Counted from the first letter of the stretch, positions 34,622 through 47,294 are shown. The stretch: 64,000 nt of DNA from Verticillium longisporum (GCA_019188255.1 JAETXT010000007.1:4774001-4838000), one strand, 5' to 3'. The notes: a model not told the origin generated them from the sequence alone. Numbers and translations: made by a program.

Positions 34622-35946
34622 GATCGAGAGTTGATTGAGTGCCGACTAGTGGGTTCGGGTAGGCTCGAGATGAGAAACCACTGACCGCTACGAGGCATAT
34701 GAACTGTCTACTGCGGGACACCGTCGCGTCTCGTTGTATGCCTTTATACCTGTCCTGACGAAGCGTGCATTTCGATGCTACCCTCGTGTTTTCGTCGGCT
34801 GCGAGAACATCTGCGCCATCAGCAGCCGAAACATGCGCAACGAACCCAACGGATCATGACCAAAACATGCTCAAAAGAAGTCTCAAACATTGCGCATGAC
34901 GAGACCTGAAGAGTGTGACTGAATCGAGCTTTCGTCGCGGCCGCTAGCTTGAGCATTGGGCGTTGGCGTCTCCCAGAGTTTCAAAAACTTGCGCACCTGT
35001 TCCTACATCCGTGTCAGCCTCAGTCATTTCTGATTTTGAAGAATTTACATGTAAGCATCTTAGGGTGCCGTTTGAGCTCGCTTGACTTTTTCTTCAATCT
35101 CCATCCTAACTCTCAAGTGAAGAAAAGAGCCTGGCAAGGCGGACAGACAGACCAGTGTAGCTGGCACACTGAACGACTCATGCTAAACGAATGGAATGTC
35201 AGAGCAAGCCAGCCTGGATTGAGAAAGGAAAAAGCACATCAAACCCCTTTGCGTCCGGAGATTCAACATGTCGTGTTGGATGGTTACGTGACTTTTTACT
35301 CTTCCGGTCGCAAAACACCAAAACATGACGGGCTTGTTCTATCCTGCGATTAAACAGCTCCGAAGTAAAACACATCGTCAGCCCCTCCAAAAAGTAGGCT
35401 TTCGAGTTCCAATTGAAGGAAAAGGAAGCGATCGTGATGAATCAGTCCTTGCAGCAGAACCCTTTCCGCCTGGCCTACATGGGGGCGGGGCAGGTAAAGC
35501 CGTGCCGCAGATACGATCTGCATCGTCAACGTAAGGTACTCAACACGGCAATCATCAGACCACAACAACCAGCGCCGTGGTCTGAATGACCATTGACAGT
35601 ATCATCGCGAGTGGGTGCTGACGTCAATGTCCTGACCGCTGCACAAACGGGAGCTTGGCGGCGGTTGGTGGACTTGGTGGCTTGGGTAATATTCAAGATG
35701 TGACCCCGCATAGTGCAGATGTGAGAATCGAGAATAAACAGGAGCTGTTGGGTGGATGGCCTGCGAGGGTGAATGAGAAGTGCATAGCCCAGATTCCGTC
35801 GGGATCGGCGTGCTCGATTGTCTCTCGTTTCTTTGCGTCTTGAAGTGGTGCAGTCTGCTCTGCAATTCAACTTCCAATACAGGCCGCATTGCGCACCGAA
35901 ACATATCTGGTCAGATGAGATCCTGTACGCGATTGAAAACAGCAAC
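34622..35946. other. Intergenic region
   Basis: Divergent promoters of the PEBP-like and methyltransferase genes. No coding or repeat feature is seen. Confidence 0.4.
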
Positions 35947-37118
35947 ATGAGCCAGTCTGCGGCGGATCCGTCAACAACGGCGACGGTCACAGCCCAACCC
36001 AGTGGCATGCTCGCACCATCACATTGGGTCGACACAGCACCACAGGCCGAGGTGAGTGGCCGCACGAGACGCATCCTCTCGGGGAAGAGCGAAATGACGC
36101 CGGCATGGATAGCTGACGGGCAGCTGCACAGGAAGATGGCAATCGGGGGGCAACAGTCGACGACGACGACTCGGCGTTCATGGACGAGGGCGCAAGCTCG
36201 AGCGCCTCCATCAGTTCCAGCATCCTACAGTACCGCGTCATTAACGGTCGGACGTACCATTCCGACCGCGGTGACGCGACATACTGGGCATCGAACGACG
36301 ACCAGCAGAACGAGTCGCTTGACATCCTGCATCACCTCTCTTACCTGTCGATGAACGGCAAGCTCCATCTTGCGCCGCTGAAGAAAGAGTCGGTCAAAAG
36401 TGTCCTAGATGTTGGCACAGGCACAGGCATCTGGGCCATTGACTTTGCCGACGAGAATCCCGGCAGCGAGGTCATGGGCACCGATATCTCCCCGATCCAA
36501 CCCTCGTGGGTGCCGCCAAACCTTAGGTTTGAAATTGAGGACTTTACCAAAGCCTGGAGCTTTGCTGACAACTCCTTCAACTATGTCCACATGCGATACC
36601 TGTTCGGCAGTGTCACCGACTGGTATGAGCTTTTCAGACAGTCGTACCGCGTCTGCCGACCAGGCGGATGGGTCGAGAGCTATGAGGGCTCCGCCATGTG
36701 CTACAGCGACGACGGCACTCTCAAGCATGACAGCGCCATGGCCGAATGGGGCAAGTTCTTCATCGAGGGTGCGAAAAGGCTGGGGCGCGTCTTCACACCG
36801 ATCCCTGACAGCCTCCAAGAGAAAGGGCTTGAGGCGGCCGGGTTTGTGGATATCACGTCGTCAACGATGAAGATTCCGGTGGGAGGCTGGCCAAAGGACG
36901 AGAGGCTGAAGGAGATTGGTCGTTTCGCGCAGCTGACGCTCGAGTCGGACGTCGAGGGCTACGTGTCTTTCATGGCTGGTCTGCTCGAGGGATGGACTCA
37001 ACAGCAGATATTGATGTACTGTGCCCAGTTCAGGCGTGAGCTCAAGGCGAAAAAAGCGCACGGCTACTACCTACAACGTGTGGTGTATGCACGGAAGCCT
37101 GAGACGTCAACAGCTTAG
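35947..37118 (+). CDS. LaeA-like SAM-dependent methyltransferase
   Basis: Class I methyltransferase related to the LaeA group, whose members regulate secondary metabolism and development; the real substrate is unclear. Two exons, 35947-36051 and 36132-37118, giving 364 aa. The acceptor at 36131 is chosen because it continues in phase with an acidic stretch (DDDDSAFMDEG) and has a GCTGAC branch site. The SAM-binding motif VLDVGTGTGIWAIDFAD and post-motif EVMGTDISPIQPSW are clear. The hallmark sequence YLFGSVTDW and RVCRPGGWVESYE follow. The entry segment RTYHSDRGDATYW is also typical. It is not next to any biosynthetic cluster, so it may be one of the many LaeA-like paralogues rather than LaeA itself. 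Confidence 0.86.
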
Positions 37119-39487
37119 GCCCCTTGCCTATTGGTAAGGTAGGCATAGTCGCCTCTGGGGAATATAATGGTGAATTGCCCGGACATGAGTCAATGCACCT
37201 TACAAAGCTAGCGAAATTTGATACTTTGAAAGATGCTCTATATTCCTTCATGATGCATTTGAGAGCAAGTCGTGGCATTGTTCGTCCTAGGATACTAGAG
37301 TTTGATCTACAGCTGGTAGATCAGACGCAGCATGGTTGGTGCGAGGCACAGCCGCTCGCCGGATCGTCAATCTGGAGCGATCTTCTTCCCCAGACGAATT
37401 GACGACGCGGGAACGGCCCGGCTCCGCGGTCATCTTGAGTCGTGCAAGAAACATCTCACCCAATTGTTGAAAACTGACACAGGTCAATCGCCTTGATATT
37501 ACAAGTAAACAGATCTTGCCTGCCTATGATGAGTCGCAAGCGGACACCCCAATCGGTGGACGGCTGAGCGTCCTGATTCGCGCTATTTGTTACTGAAGGG
37601 GCTCAATCCATGACGCCAGCAAGCTTCTTTATGTTGATTTTGACTTTCTGAGTTGATTAACCTTAATTTAGGCGCGTCCTGCACCTCAGCCACAAGTACC
37701 ATGGCACCGGGTGCTACAGTAGTTCAGACAACAGGATCTGAGGCAGATGATTGAAAGATGACGGTAGACAAACTCGACAATGGGATCGCACAAAGTTCGC
37801 TTTGGTCACGACGAGATCGATGCTCCCAAGGTGGGTTCGCGCTCACCTCGAACGGGGCCGTTTGTCCGTTTGTCCTTGTCAGGGGTGGCCTGGCAGCTGG
37901 AGTTCTGGCAACCGGAATCGCGCCGAGGTTGGTTTTGGGACGATCCGGCACTTGGGCCAACGAACCACATGGGAGCCATCCATCAGACGGCCAAACGGCT
38001 GAAAAGACAATTTCAGCGAGCCATGGGAAATCTTTACTATTGCCTGGGATTGGAGTCTCCTGGTGGACGCACCGCCGTTACGCTACAGGCGTCGTTTGGT
38101 AGTCTGTTTCGCAATGAAATGAAGGGCATGAGAACAAGGGAAATTGCAATTCGTTTCCATGTGGGCGACGTTTACCTTCCCCTCACCAGTGAAGTTGTTG
38201 TCGACCATTGGTCCCTCACTCCGATTACACGACGACCGACTTCGGACTCGTATTACAGGTCGTTTTTTGCTGTGTCACTGCAATTCGGTGCGAAGTAATT
38301 ATCAATTACGAATACCAAGTGACGACGAGAGAACTTGGCCAATGGCATTGTACAGTTCGCTACACTCACGCAGGGGGACCCTGTCATGCGCCGTTGAGTG
38401 ATTCTGGGCGCGCGACGATCAGGCCCAGTTGCAGTCAATCGCCTCCCGCGATTCGAGTCAGCTGCTTCGCTGGATGAGAAAGGGGAAAAGAGGCACGGAC
38501 GGGATAGGGACTAATTCGTGCAAGGCTGCCACACCGCTGGCTTATCTTTTCCAGAATAGGAGGGTGTTTTGCCAGAGCGAGTGATTTACGACGACTTCGC
38601 TCTCGTCGGCGAGTTCCGACCCCCTTTCAACTATCACGACCTAGGCCACTTTGCCGGCGGCAACGCGACAGAGCATGGCCACTCGAGCTGCCAAGCCGTC
38701 ATGGCTCCTCGGAGAAGATGGGGGCGAAGAACAACTCCCGTTCCCCCGCGATGCAGCCGGAGCCTCCAGTGGCCTGAGATATCTGATGCTCGAATGTAGC
38801 TCAATCTATGCCTTGGCTCCTTTAGGAAGCTTGTTTTCCAGAACGGCGCTTGTTTCGGGTGATGTACATTAACGGTGCAGGCGATGTGCCTGGAAGAGGC
38901 AATTGGTAGGATATCACGGCACGCTTGGGTCGCCGACTACGGGGGGCGCACGACTCGTGAGGCCTCTGACCAAGGCAGCGGGTTCCTGGCCTTACCCGCC
39001 CTCCATCCGCAATTTCTTGATGTTGAGTGCTCTCTGCTTACCACCGTCCGTTCTTGAGGTGTGTGGCCGACGCCAGGACCGGCACTTAAAACCTCTACCG
39101 GCGGGGGACCTTCTCTTCTTATGCTTAGCGCCGGACCGCCTCCGCACCTCTGCCGGATAACCAATCCAACCCTGGTCGTCTACAACTCAATCGATCTCTT
39201 ATCCGGGGTGGAACTTGGCTGCATTTGGCATGTGGTAAAAGATGTGGCTCTCGACGCCATACGCCAGCCTGAAGACGTATCAAGTGACCGAATAGGTCGG
39301 TTCTCGATAGGACTACCATCGTCAACTCGAGCGATGGGGACGCAGAGGGTGTGCTGGAGAGCAGATATAAAGAGGAGACGAGTGGCGCAACTGGTATAAG
39401 TCTTTGCTCTCATCATCCAACTCATCATCTCTTCATCGCTTCTCCCTCCAGACTCAGTCTTCGCCTCGCGGGTTTTCAATCGTCACC
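37119..39487. other. Long intergenic region
   Basis: About 2.4 kb with several chance open frames; the longest, 37780-38298, has no recognisable feature. It includes the protease promoter at the right end. No repeats or RNA genes are seen. Confidence 0.4.
39366..39371 (+). promoter_or_regulatory. TATA box of the M43 protease gene
   Basis: TATAAA within GATATAAAGA, about 120 bp before the start codon. The same ten bases occur before the cellobiohydrolase gene. Confidence 0.5.
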
Positions 39488-40472
39488 ATGCTTTTCAAGA
39501 GCCTCTTCGTTGCCGCCGCCACGGCTGTCGGTGTTTCCGGCCATGTCGCTCGGGAAGCCCCCAGGACCTTCGGCTGCGGTACTCACGAGCCCTCCGCCGA
39601 GCACGTTGGCATGTCCAAGGTCCTCGCTGCCCAGGAGGCTCGCGTTCTCGAGTCTGGCAACCTGACCGCTCGTGCCACCATCAACGTCAACGTCTACTTC
39701 CACGTTGTCGCTGCTTCCCAGACCGTGGCCAACGGCTACCTGACTGTAAGTCTGACAGAACAAACTTTGATCTGGATAGAGGTGCTTACACTCTCCACAG
39801 GACAAGATGGTCGCGGACCAGATCGCCGTTCTCAACCAGGACTTCGCCCCCCACGACGTTGCCTTCAGGCTGGCTGGTACGGACCGCACGGTCAACACCG
39901 GCTGGGCTCGTGACAGCAACGAGATCGCCATGAAGCGCGCGCTCCGCAAGGGCACCTACAAGGACCTCAACCTCTACACCCAGGTCACCCTCACCGACGA
40001 CGCCCTGGGCTACGCCTACTTCCCCACCTCTGGCGCCACCAGCGGCAGCACCACCTTCATCCGCGATGGTGCCTCGATCAAGGCCCAGACCGTCCCCGGC
40101 GGCACCCAGGCCGGCTTCAACCTCGGCAAGACCGGCACCCACGAGGTCGGCCACTGGCTCGGTCTCTACCACACCTTCCAGGGCGGCTGCACCGGTTCCG
40201 GCGACCAGGTCTCCGACACCCCCGCCCAGGCCAGCTTCAGCAGCGGCTGCCCCATCGGCCGTGACTCCTGCCCCGGCCAGGCCGGCCTCGACCCCATCCA
40301 CAACTACATGGACTACTCTGACGAGTAAGTTGCTGAAGAGCTCTCTCCCTCCCCAAATCTCATCGGAGAGAACCAACTTGCTAACATGATTGACCACAGC
40401 TCCTGCTACGAGGAGTTTACCCCCGGCCAGGATGCCCGCATCCACAGCTTCTGGACCACCTACCGTGCTTAG
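39488..40472 (+). CDS. Secreted M43 (pappalysin-like) zinc metalloprotease
   Basis: Extracellular endopeptidase of the cytophagalysin/MEP1 group found in many plant and animal associated fungi. Three exons: 39488-39745, 39801-40324 and 40400-40472, giving 284 aa. The signal peptide is LFVAAATAVGVSGHVA. The prosegment-like NTARATINVNVYFHVVA region is followed by the catalytic HEVGHWLGLYHTF, in which two His and the following H form the zinc site and Glu is the base. The Met-turn is NYMDYSDDSC, split by the second intron. Paired cysteines (GGC, SGC, DSC, SCY) match the family. The mature size of about 260 residues is normal. No defect is seen. Confidence 0.93.
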
Positions 40473-43050
40473 ACGGAGAGTTGAAACACTCTCATGAGCG
40501 GAAGAACCCCAAAAAAGTCTATTCGATGGCATGTTTGCGATCGAGGCGTTAGGTTGTGGTGTGGCATCAGTTCGGGAGTAACTGCATGTATTGGCGGCTT
40601 GTAGCATGTACTGGTGGCTTGTAGCATTGGCGGTTTGTTGCATTGGGTGAGGAGTTCAAGACTTCTTTTGTTGGCGAGTCTTGTTGTAGTAGTGATGACG
40701 ACGATGATGACGAATTGGCAACCCGAGATGGCATGTCAAAAATGAAATTTTTGGATTCACGGCGGGACTGTTTTGCATTTGCTCGGTGTAGTGATTCGAA
40801 TCCACTGCAGTCATGTTACCGTGGATAAGAAATTGTAGACTGCAACTAGAAGACTAATCACATGCACCAGAGTTGTGGGATTAGAGGTTTGACATAGTGT
40901 TGGCAAGAGTCAAAACACACCACTTGGATGATCCATGAGTTGCTAAAAAGCTTACAGCACCAGTGTGGAAACTGCGATTTACTTGCTGTGAAAATTCCTT
41001 ATGAACGCCACCCATAACGTCAGTTCTGGTACCTGTCTGGGTCTGCAATCTTCACTGAGTGAAGACGGGTACACCGTGGTACTTCATCGAAGGCTTGAAG
41101 CTGACAAGTGTCTCAGAGTGATGCAAGCCGTCGGCCTTTGTGCCACGGTGTTCTTTCTATACGTACTGTCTAATTTATTCAGAGCTGCGTGCCTCCCTAC
41201 GGAACACCCCCAAGATTAGCAGCTTTAAGGCAACATGCTTGAATGTTCCGTGTAGGAGGTCTGGCTAGTCTCAATGGGAGAAGTAATGCTACGAAGAGGC
41301 AAAGAAGACTATGTGGAAAAGTCGTGACCTGCGACAAGAAAGACGAAAACCTCCGCTTATTTTTTCCATTATCTTCTAAAATAGCCGAACATTGAAGAGA
41401 CTATACGTTTGGCCGATCATTGTGGAACACATGATTCGAGTCGTGTGTGCACATGAGCGCTCTGCTTGACAAGTCAAGTCGAAACTTTCTGGCCAATGGC
41501 TTGCAAGGTCTTGGCTGTAGGTGGCAAACGTCGCACTCGAACGAGAAACTCAAAACTGGTCAAGGCCTGAGCAGTACGCGTCAGCAAGTCGTGATGACCC
41601 GTCGCACAACAGTGCAACTGTGGTTCATTTACGTCTCCAATGGCTGCCGATCAAAAACTGGAGAGATCGTCTCGAGGTGCAGTGAACGAATGAACAGGTA
41701 GATCAACGGTCTCACTCCTCGGGTCGATCTGCCAGATCGGCACTGATAAGCTCCTTACTTGCCAAAGCTTGAATGCCATGCTTGTCAGTGGGTGTCGAGC
41801 GATGATCACTTGCAAACTATTGAACTCGAGCAATAAGGTCAGCATGTTTGCCACAATAGCTTGACAAACCTTCACGAGCATTCCTTTTCATCCTTTTCAG
41901 AGATGTCGACTCTGAATGAAAAGAGAAAGAAAGAAAAAAAGAGTGGGTTTCCACTCGTCAGCAAAGAAAACATATGGAGCATTGCTACCCGAAGACTGAA
42001 AAACGAAGATAGCGTCGCGTGGAACGTTGACCCGAGAAACGGGTCAAGTATTGGGGAGCTACCATGGCTCATCAACTCGGGGCTGCCGAACTGCCGCCTC
42101 AAACAAGCTAATGATCGTCACGATCCAGCAGATATAGGATGAAGAGCGGCGGCATGGGCCTCATATGGACTGTCTGGAGTGTACGCTCCGTCGGCAGCTG
42201 GGTCTCCATCGTGGGGAAAGCCAGCCACCCACGGCATTCACGGTCCGGTAATTCCTTTCGAGCTGTAACACCACGCCTCTCCTAAGCATATGGCTTGTGT
42301 AACAGCCGATATGTGCGGCGATAAGGCATCTTTTGAGTATCACGAAGGGACGGAAGGCCTGCCGCACCATCAGTAAGGCACCGCAATCCGGCTGGAAGTT
42401 GCCGCTGCGAAGCCAACGACGATGCGAATTCTGGGCTTCGGATATCGAGATTCCACGATGAGAGCCATATGGGTCGACACGGCGAGCCAATGGAGGCGGA
42501 AGCCTGTAAATGAATGCCCGTGTACCAATGCAGCGGCCCATGTTGTGATTGAGTTCCGGCCCCGAAGAGGAACAGCCTGTTCAGCCATAACCCTGCAATC
42601 TTACATTGGCAGAGGCAAGACGATGAGACAGGCTGCGAGGGACGGAGATCCGTTCCACAGATAAACAAGCATCAAATCAAGGGTATTGTGCTGGCTCACG
42701 CCGGGCTGGTCGCCGTTCCAGAGGGCCGTCACCTGATCGTCGGCCGGGCATGGGTGCCCAAAGGGGAAATGCGGCGGATGATCAGATCCGGCTCCCTTTC
42801 GGGCCAAGTTCAGGGCGCATCAAGGTGGGGTCAAGCTTGAGGTTGCTAGATTGAAGTTACTATGGAGGGTTGGATCGACCAAGCAAGGCGTTCAGTCTCC
42901 CAAGTCATGGCAATGTGACGACGTGCCGGTTCCGGGTCTGGACTACTCGATGCTTAGATTGGTCAAGCTCGCTGTCAGAGGCCGCGTCTGTACATCAAGT
43001 GGTGGACGAGTATATTACAGCGAAGCCCCCGTCCTGCGCCCAGGTCTGGG
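40473..43050. other. Gene-poor region
   Basis: About 2.6 kb with no convincing gene, transposon relic or RNA. Its composition is visibly more AT-rich than the coding areas. It leads into a tandem-repeat patch. Confidence 0.45.
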
Positions 43051-43156
43051 CATCGCCTCTTGGCATGCCATCGCCTCTTGGCATGCCATCGCCTCTTGGC
43101 ATGCCATCGCCTCTTGGCATGCCATCGCCTCTTGGCATGCCATCGCCTCTTGGCAT
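43051..43156. repeat. 18-bp tandem repeat, five full copies plus one partial
   Basis: The unit CATCGCCTCTTGGCATGC begins at 43051, 43069, 43087, 43105 and 43123. A truncated sixth copy occupies 43141-43156. Copies are identical. As 18 is divisible by three, the frame on + reads a repeated IASWHA, but no real gene surrounds it. Confidence 0.97.
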
Positions 43157-43299
43157 TTTCCCTTCTCGGCGTTGTATGCTCCGGAGAACAGAATTAGGGG
43201 ATTATCTCCTCGCCCGCCTGGTCCAAGCGACGACGACAGCGACGACAACCGAGCAAAACGCCCGACAGAGTTTGACGCACATACCACGCAGAGAAGGGA

Positions 43300-43441
43300 C
43301 TGGCTGACTGACTGACTGGCTGACTGACTGACTGGCTGACTGACTGACTGACTGATTGACTGACTGACTGACTGACTGACTGACTGACTGACTGACTGAC
43401 TGACTGACTGACTGACTGACTGACTGACTGACTGACTGACT
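43300..43441. repeat. Tetranucleotide microsatellite (GACT)n
   Basis: About 140 bp of GACT/CTGA repeats, nearly perfect, with interruptions such as GGCT in the left third and one GATT near 43354. It explains the long Ser-Gln-Val open frames on the minus strand. Confidence 0.98.
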
Positions 43442-43987
43442 GGAGAGACGGCCACATGAGCGTCCTCGGCGGTTCAAGCATTTTTTCCGTCATGACAAGG
43501 CGACCTGGCCGTGACAAGGCGACTGGGCAGTGACAAGGCGACTGGGCAGTATTGGCAAGGGTCCACAGACACGAGGGGACCCATGGCATTTGCGATTCTC
43601 CATTGCCCGTCTTGAGCTCCATCCTCATACGGCTTGCCCCGGCGTCGCCACATGTGGCTACCCAGCTACCCAGGCCAGCTCTAAAGACACCTCTCACCGT
43701 TTTGGGGTGCCTTGTTTCTGGGCTGTGAGGAGGATCGTGTGAGGAGAAGGGGTTGGTGCAACACGTCGGAGTGTAAGTCTATCACTCGAAGGGATGACCC
43801 GGATCGACGAGACGGCGTCTGCGAGCATGAGATCCTACCTCGCCTACAGACGTGTGTGACCATCAAGGCACTTCGCCCACCGTCTGGCCAGGACCTGGGC
43901 CCATGGTCAGTCTTCCGGGAACCGACAGGTCGAGCCGCAAGAAGACTGGAGAAATTTGGCGCGAACCAGCTCTCGTGACCCGTCAAA

Positions 43988-44381
43988 CTGGGGAAACCGG
44001 CTCGCCTTGGGGTCGCTACCGGCCCACACATGAGGGGCAAAGTACTATGGGTTTGCGGATGAAGATTCCTGCGAGCCGCCGAGGCCACGACGGGCCGTGG
44101 CTGGGTCAAGCTGGGGGTGTGAATCGCGGGGAAACACCACGATGTCATCTGGGCTCTTCTCCTTCCAGAGCGGCACCCCGGGGCGCCCCCGCACATGTTT
44201 ACCCCTGACGGGACAGGAACAAGCCTGTGCGGCTCACGGAGGGGCGGCCGCGGGGGAGGCAAAACTCACGAGATGCTCGGATGGCCACTCTCCGCCGCGA
44301 GGCAAAAGTGGCGACTGACTGGAAACGCGTCGAAAGCAGCGAGATGAGCGGCATGTTGGCACTTGATCATCGTGATATAAA
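43988..44381 (+). promoter_or_regulatory. Cellobiohydrolase promoter: CreA-type sites and TATA box
   Basis: Motifs fitting the carbon-catabolite-repressor consensus SYGGGG occur at 43988 (CTGGGG), 44111 (CTGGGG), 44126 (GCGGGG), 44178 (CCGGGG) and 44250 (GCGGGG). A TATAAA box lies at 44376-44381 in the context GATATAAAGA. Known practice in cellulolytic fungi makes glucose repression via CreA/Cre1 likely. No inducer site was identified. Confidence 0.5.
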
Positions 44382-44538
44382 GAAGGACGGAAGTCCGGCA
44401 CCACAATCACTCTTTTTTCCCCCTCTCCTCTCATCCTCATCCTCAGTCTCTCAACCACATCCAACAATCCTCAACTCCCTCAACTCCAACAACTCTCTCC
44501 TCCTCTCCTCCCATCTCCCACCCACTCCAACCGTCACC

Positions 44539-46137
44539 ATGAAGACTGCGATTCTCAGCGGCCTCTCCCTGCTGGCCGTGGCCATGGCCCAGCAGGTCGG
44601 CACCGAGGAGCCCGAGGTTCACCCCAAGATCACCTGGAAGCGCTGCACCGGCACCAACGGCAGCAACTGTGCTACCGTCAACGGTGAGATCGTCATCGAC
44701 GCCAACTGGCGCTGGGCCCACAACGTCGGCGGCTACGAGAACTGCTTCGACGGCAACGACTGGACCGGTCTCTGCACCGGCGCCGAGGACTGCGCCAAGA
44801 ACTGCGCCGTCGAGGGTGCCAACTACGGCGCCACCTACGGTGTCTCGACCAGCGGCGATGCCCTCACCCTGAAGTTCGTCACCCAGCACAACTTTGGCAC
44901 CAACATTGGCTCGCGCACCTACCTCATGGAGAACGAGTCCAAGTACCAGATGTTCACCCTGAACAACAACGAGCTGGCCTTCGACGTCGACCTGTCGACC
45001 ATCCCCTGCGGCATGAACTCGGCCCTCTACCTCGTCCCCATGAAGCCCGATGGTGGTCTCTCTGACGAGCCCAACAACAAGGCTGGTGCCAAGTACGGTA
45101 CCGGTTACTGTGACGCCCAGTGCGCCCGTGACCTGAAGTTCATCAACGGCAAGGGCAACATTGTCGGCTGGGAGCCCTCGCCCACCGACGACAACGCCGG
45201 TGTCGGTGCCATGGGATCTTGCTGCGCCGAGATCGACATCTGGGAGTCCAACCGCGAGTCGTTCGCCTTCACCCCCACGCCTGCAAGAACAACAGCTACC
45301 ACGTCTGCACCGACACCACCTGCGGCGGTACCTACTCCGAGGACCGCTACGGCGGTGGCTGCGACGCCAACGGCTGCGACTACAACCCTTACCGCCTCGG
45401 CAACACCGAGTTCTACGGCCAGGGCAAGACGGTTGACACACGCTCCAAGTTCACCGTCATCTCCCGCTTCCGTGACAACGTCTCCGAGCAGGTCTTCATC
45501 CAGAACGGCAACGTCATCATTCCCCCCAAGCCCACTCTCGCCGGCCTGACCCAGTTCAACGCCGCCATCACCCCCGAGTTCTGCACGGCCTACCCCACCA
45601 TCTTCGGTGACCGCAACCGCCACGACGAGATTGGCGGACACACTCAGCTCAACGCTGCCTACCGCCTGCCCATGGTCCTCGTCCTGTCTGTCTGGGCCGA
45701 CCACTTCGCCAACATGCTCTGGCTCGACTCCATCTACCCCCGAGCGCCGTGGCGAGCCCGGTGTCGCCCGTGGCCGCTGCCCCGAGACCGGCCGCACCCC
45801 CGCCGATGTCATCCGCAACCACCCCAACGCCTCCGTCACCTGGTCCAACATCCGCTTCGGCCCCATCGGCTCCACCCACAACACCTCCGGCGCCGTCAGC
45901 CCCCCGGTCACCCCTCCCAGCTCGACCACTCGCCCCGTCACGCCCCCTACCACCACCACCCGCGCCGCCACCACCACCACCCGCGTCGCTCCTCCCACCA
46001 CCACCACCGCCTCCACCGGCGGCCCTACCGCTCCCAAGTGGGGCCAGTGCGGTGGCCAGGGCTGGACCGGCCCTACCGTCTGCGCCGCCGGCTCTACCTG
46101 CCAGGCCCAGAACCAGTGGTACTCTCAGTGCCTGTAA
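44539..46137 (+). CDS. cbh1: GH7 cellobiohydrolase with C-terminal CBM1 (Cel7A/CBH1-like)
   Basis: Secreted exo-cellulase that releases cellobiose from chain ends of crystalline cellulose. Intronless, starting at an ATG in a CACC context. The signal peptide ends near [12 protein letters not shown]. The GH7 core includes [15 protein letters not shown], the catalytic triad motif EIDIWE (nucleophile, Asp, acid/base) and many cysteines. A Pro/Thr linker leads to the cellulose-binding module [15 protein letters not shown] to YSQCL. The frame is broken twice: one C appears missing in the run 45272-45276 (restoring [14 protein letters not shown]), and one C appears extra in 45737-45741 (restoring [13 protein letters not shown]). 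The two compensate, giving 532 residues. Since the middle segment is fully conserved, sequence error is likelier than a dead gene. Confidence 0.9.
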
Positions 46138-47294
46138 GCGGCTCGCCGCGCGCGCGCCTCTTCCTGCTGAAGAAGCGGTTCCGGGGCTGGCTGTCTGGTC
46201 CTCCGCCTCTCGCGCCCCCTCTCCACCTCCCCCTCCTCGTTCTCCTCCACCTCCGGCTCTGCGGCGCGCCGTCTCCGGGCGGCGCCGGCGTGAGCCCGGC
46301 GGCGAGGTAGCGGGCGCGCGAGACGGCGGCCTCCTTCCGGCCCCCTGGCATGACGATGATGATGGGGAGACACGAGTTGAAAATGCACATATCTTTGGTT
46401 ATGGTTTCTTGCACATATATAACTTTCTTGCACATGTACCTTCGCTTTAGGTTCGAGTATATACAGGTTGCCTACTACTTCTTGTTCACCGTGACTGTTT
46501 GTGTCTTGTTTGTGTCTTGCTTTTGAATGTGGCTTGCAGTGCAAATTTCATGGATCATTTCCTGACGATACCATCGACTGACTTGATATAAACAGGACTG
46601 AAACGCAAAGGCAGTATTCCTTTAAGAATCAGTACATAACCGACTACTACAGAAGCCTTACAATGATCAGCATTCGTCATTTAGGGGCGTGTGTCCGTTT
46701 TCAGTGCAAGTCCCCAGCGGCATAGAGTTGCCTTCATACAATGGAACACCGTCATCACAATGGCGAGCGCCTACTGTAGGCAGAACAGGCTAGTGACGTT
46801 CTAGTTTCATTACTCTCGGTGGAAGAATATCTATGAGGCCAATCGGTGTTCTTGCGTTGTTGATACTTCCAATCGATTCCTGAACATACACTCAAGTTGT
46901 ATAGGATGAATGACCACTTAGTTGATGCTGGAGTGTGCATTCCCCCAAAAGATTCACCATGACGAACAGGGTGTTGATGAATTAAAGAGGTCACCTTCCG
47001 TAAGATCTGCCATGCATACATGGCAAGAGCTGTTGATGATACGCCTTACAGCAGGTTCATGCCTTGCCTCCTATTCAACTGCGTACTTTCCTGTTTCCAC
47101 ACAAGTTCAAAATAGTCCATCAATGGTTCATCGTGCTTCTGACCTCCTTTTCTACATCCACAACCTATCCTTACTGTGAATGTGCCATCACAGCACCACG
47201 ATTTACATTCAAACCCGCGCATCGTCCTGCCAGTTCTCGAACGCATACGCATAAACACAATCACCTCTCAAACGAACACGATCAGCAATTCACA
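46138..47294. other. Intergenic region
   Basis: The first 180 bp after the cellobiohydrolase stop are very GC-rich and pyrimidine-biased. The rest is more AT-rich. Nothing recognisable is seen beyond UTR and promoter of the BTB gene. Confidence 0.4.

Noticed and set aside
37780..38298. 172-codon frame in the 37-39 kb gap
   Set aside because: Begins with ATG but shows no recognisable motif or intron structure. Chance is as likely as a gene.
43051..43156. CRISPR-like array
   Set aside because: The 18-bp units are directly adjacent with no spacers, in a eukaryotic genome.
43015..43477. Ser-Gln-Val repeat proteins on the minus strand
   Set aside because: Fully explained by the GACT microsatellite, which is open in three frames.
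44443..45441. 332-codon frame antisense to the cellobiohydrolase
   Set aside because: Reverse-strand shadow of a strongly codon-biased gene.
35947..46137. Secondary-metabolite gene cluster around the methyltransferase
   Set aside because: No polyketide synthase, peptide synthetase, terpene cyclase, P450 or cluster regulator is present nearby.
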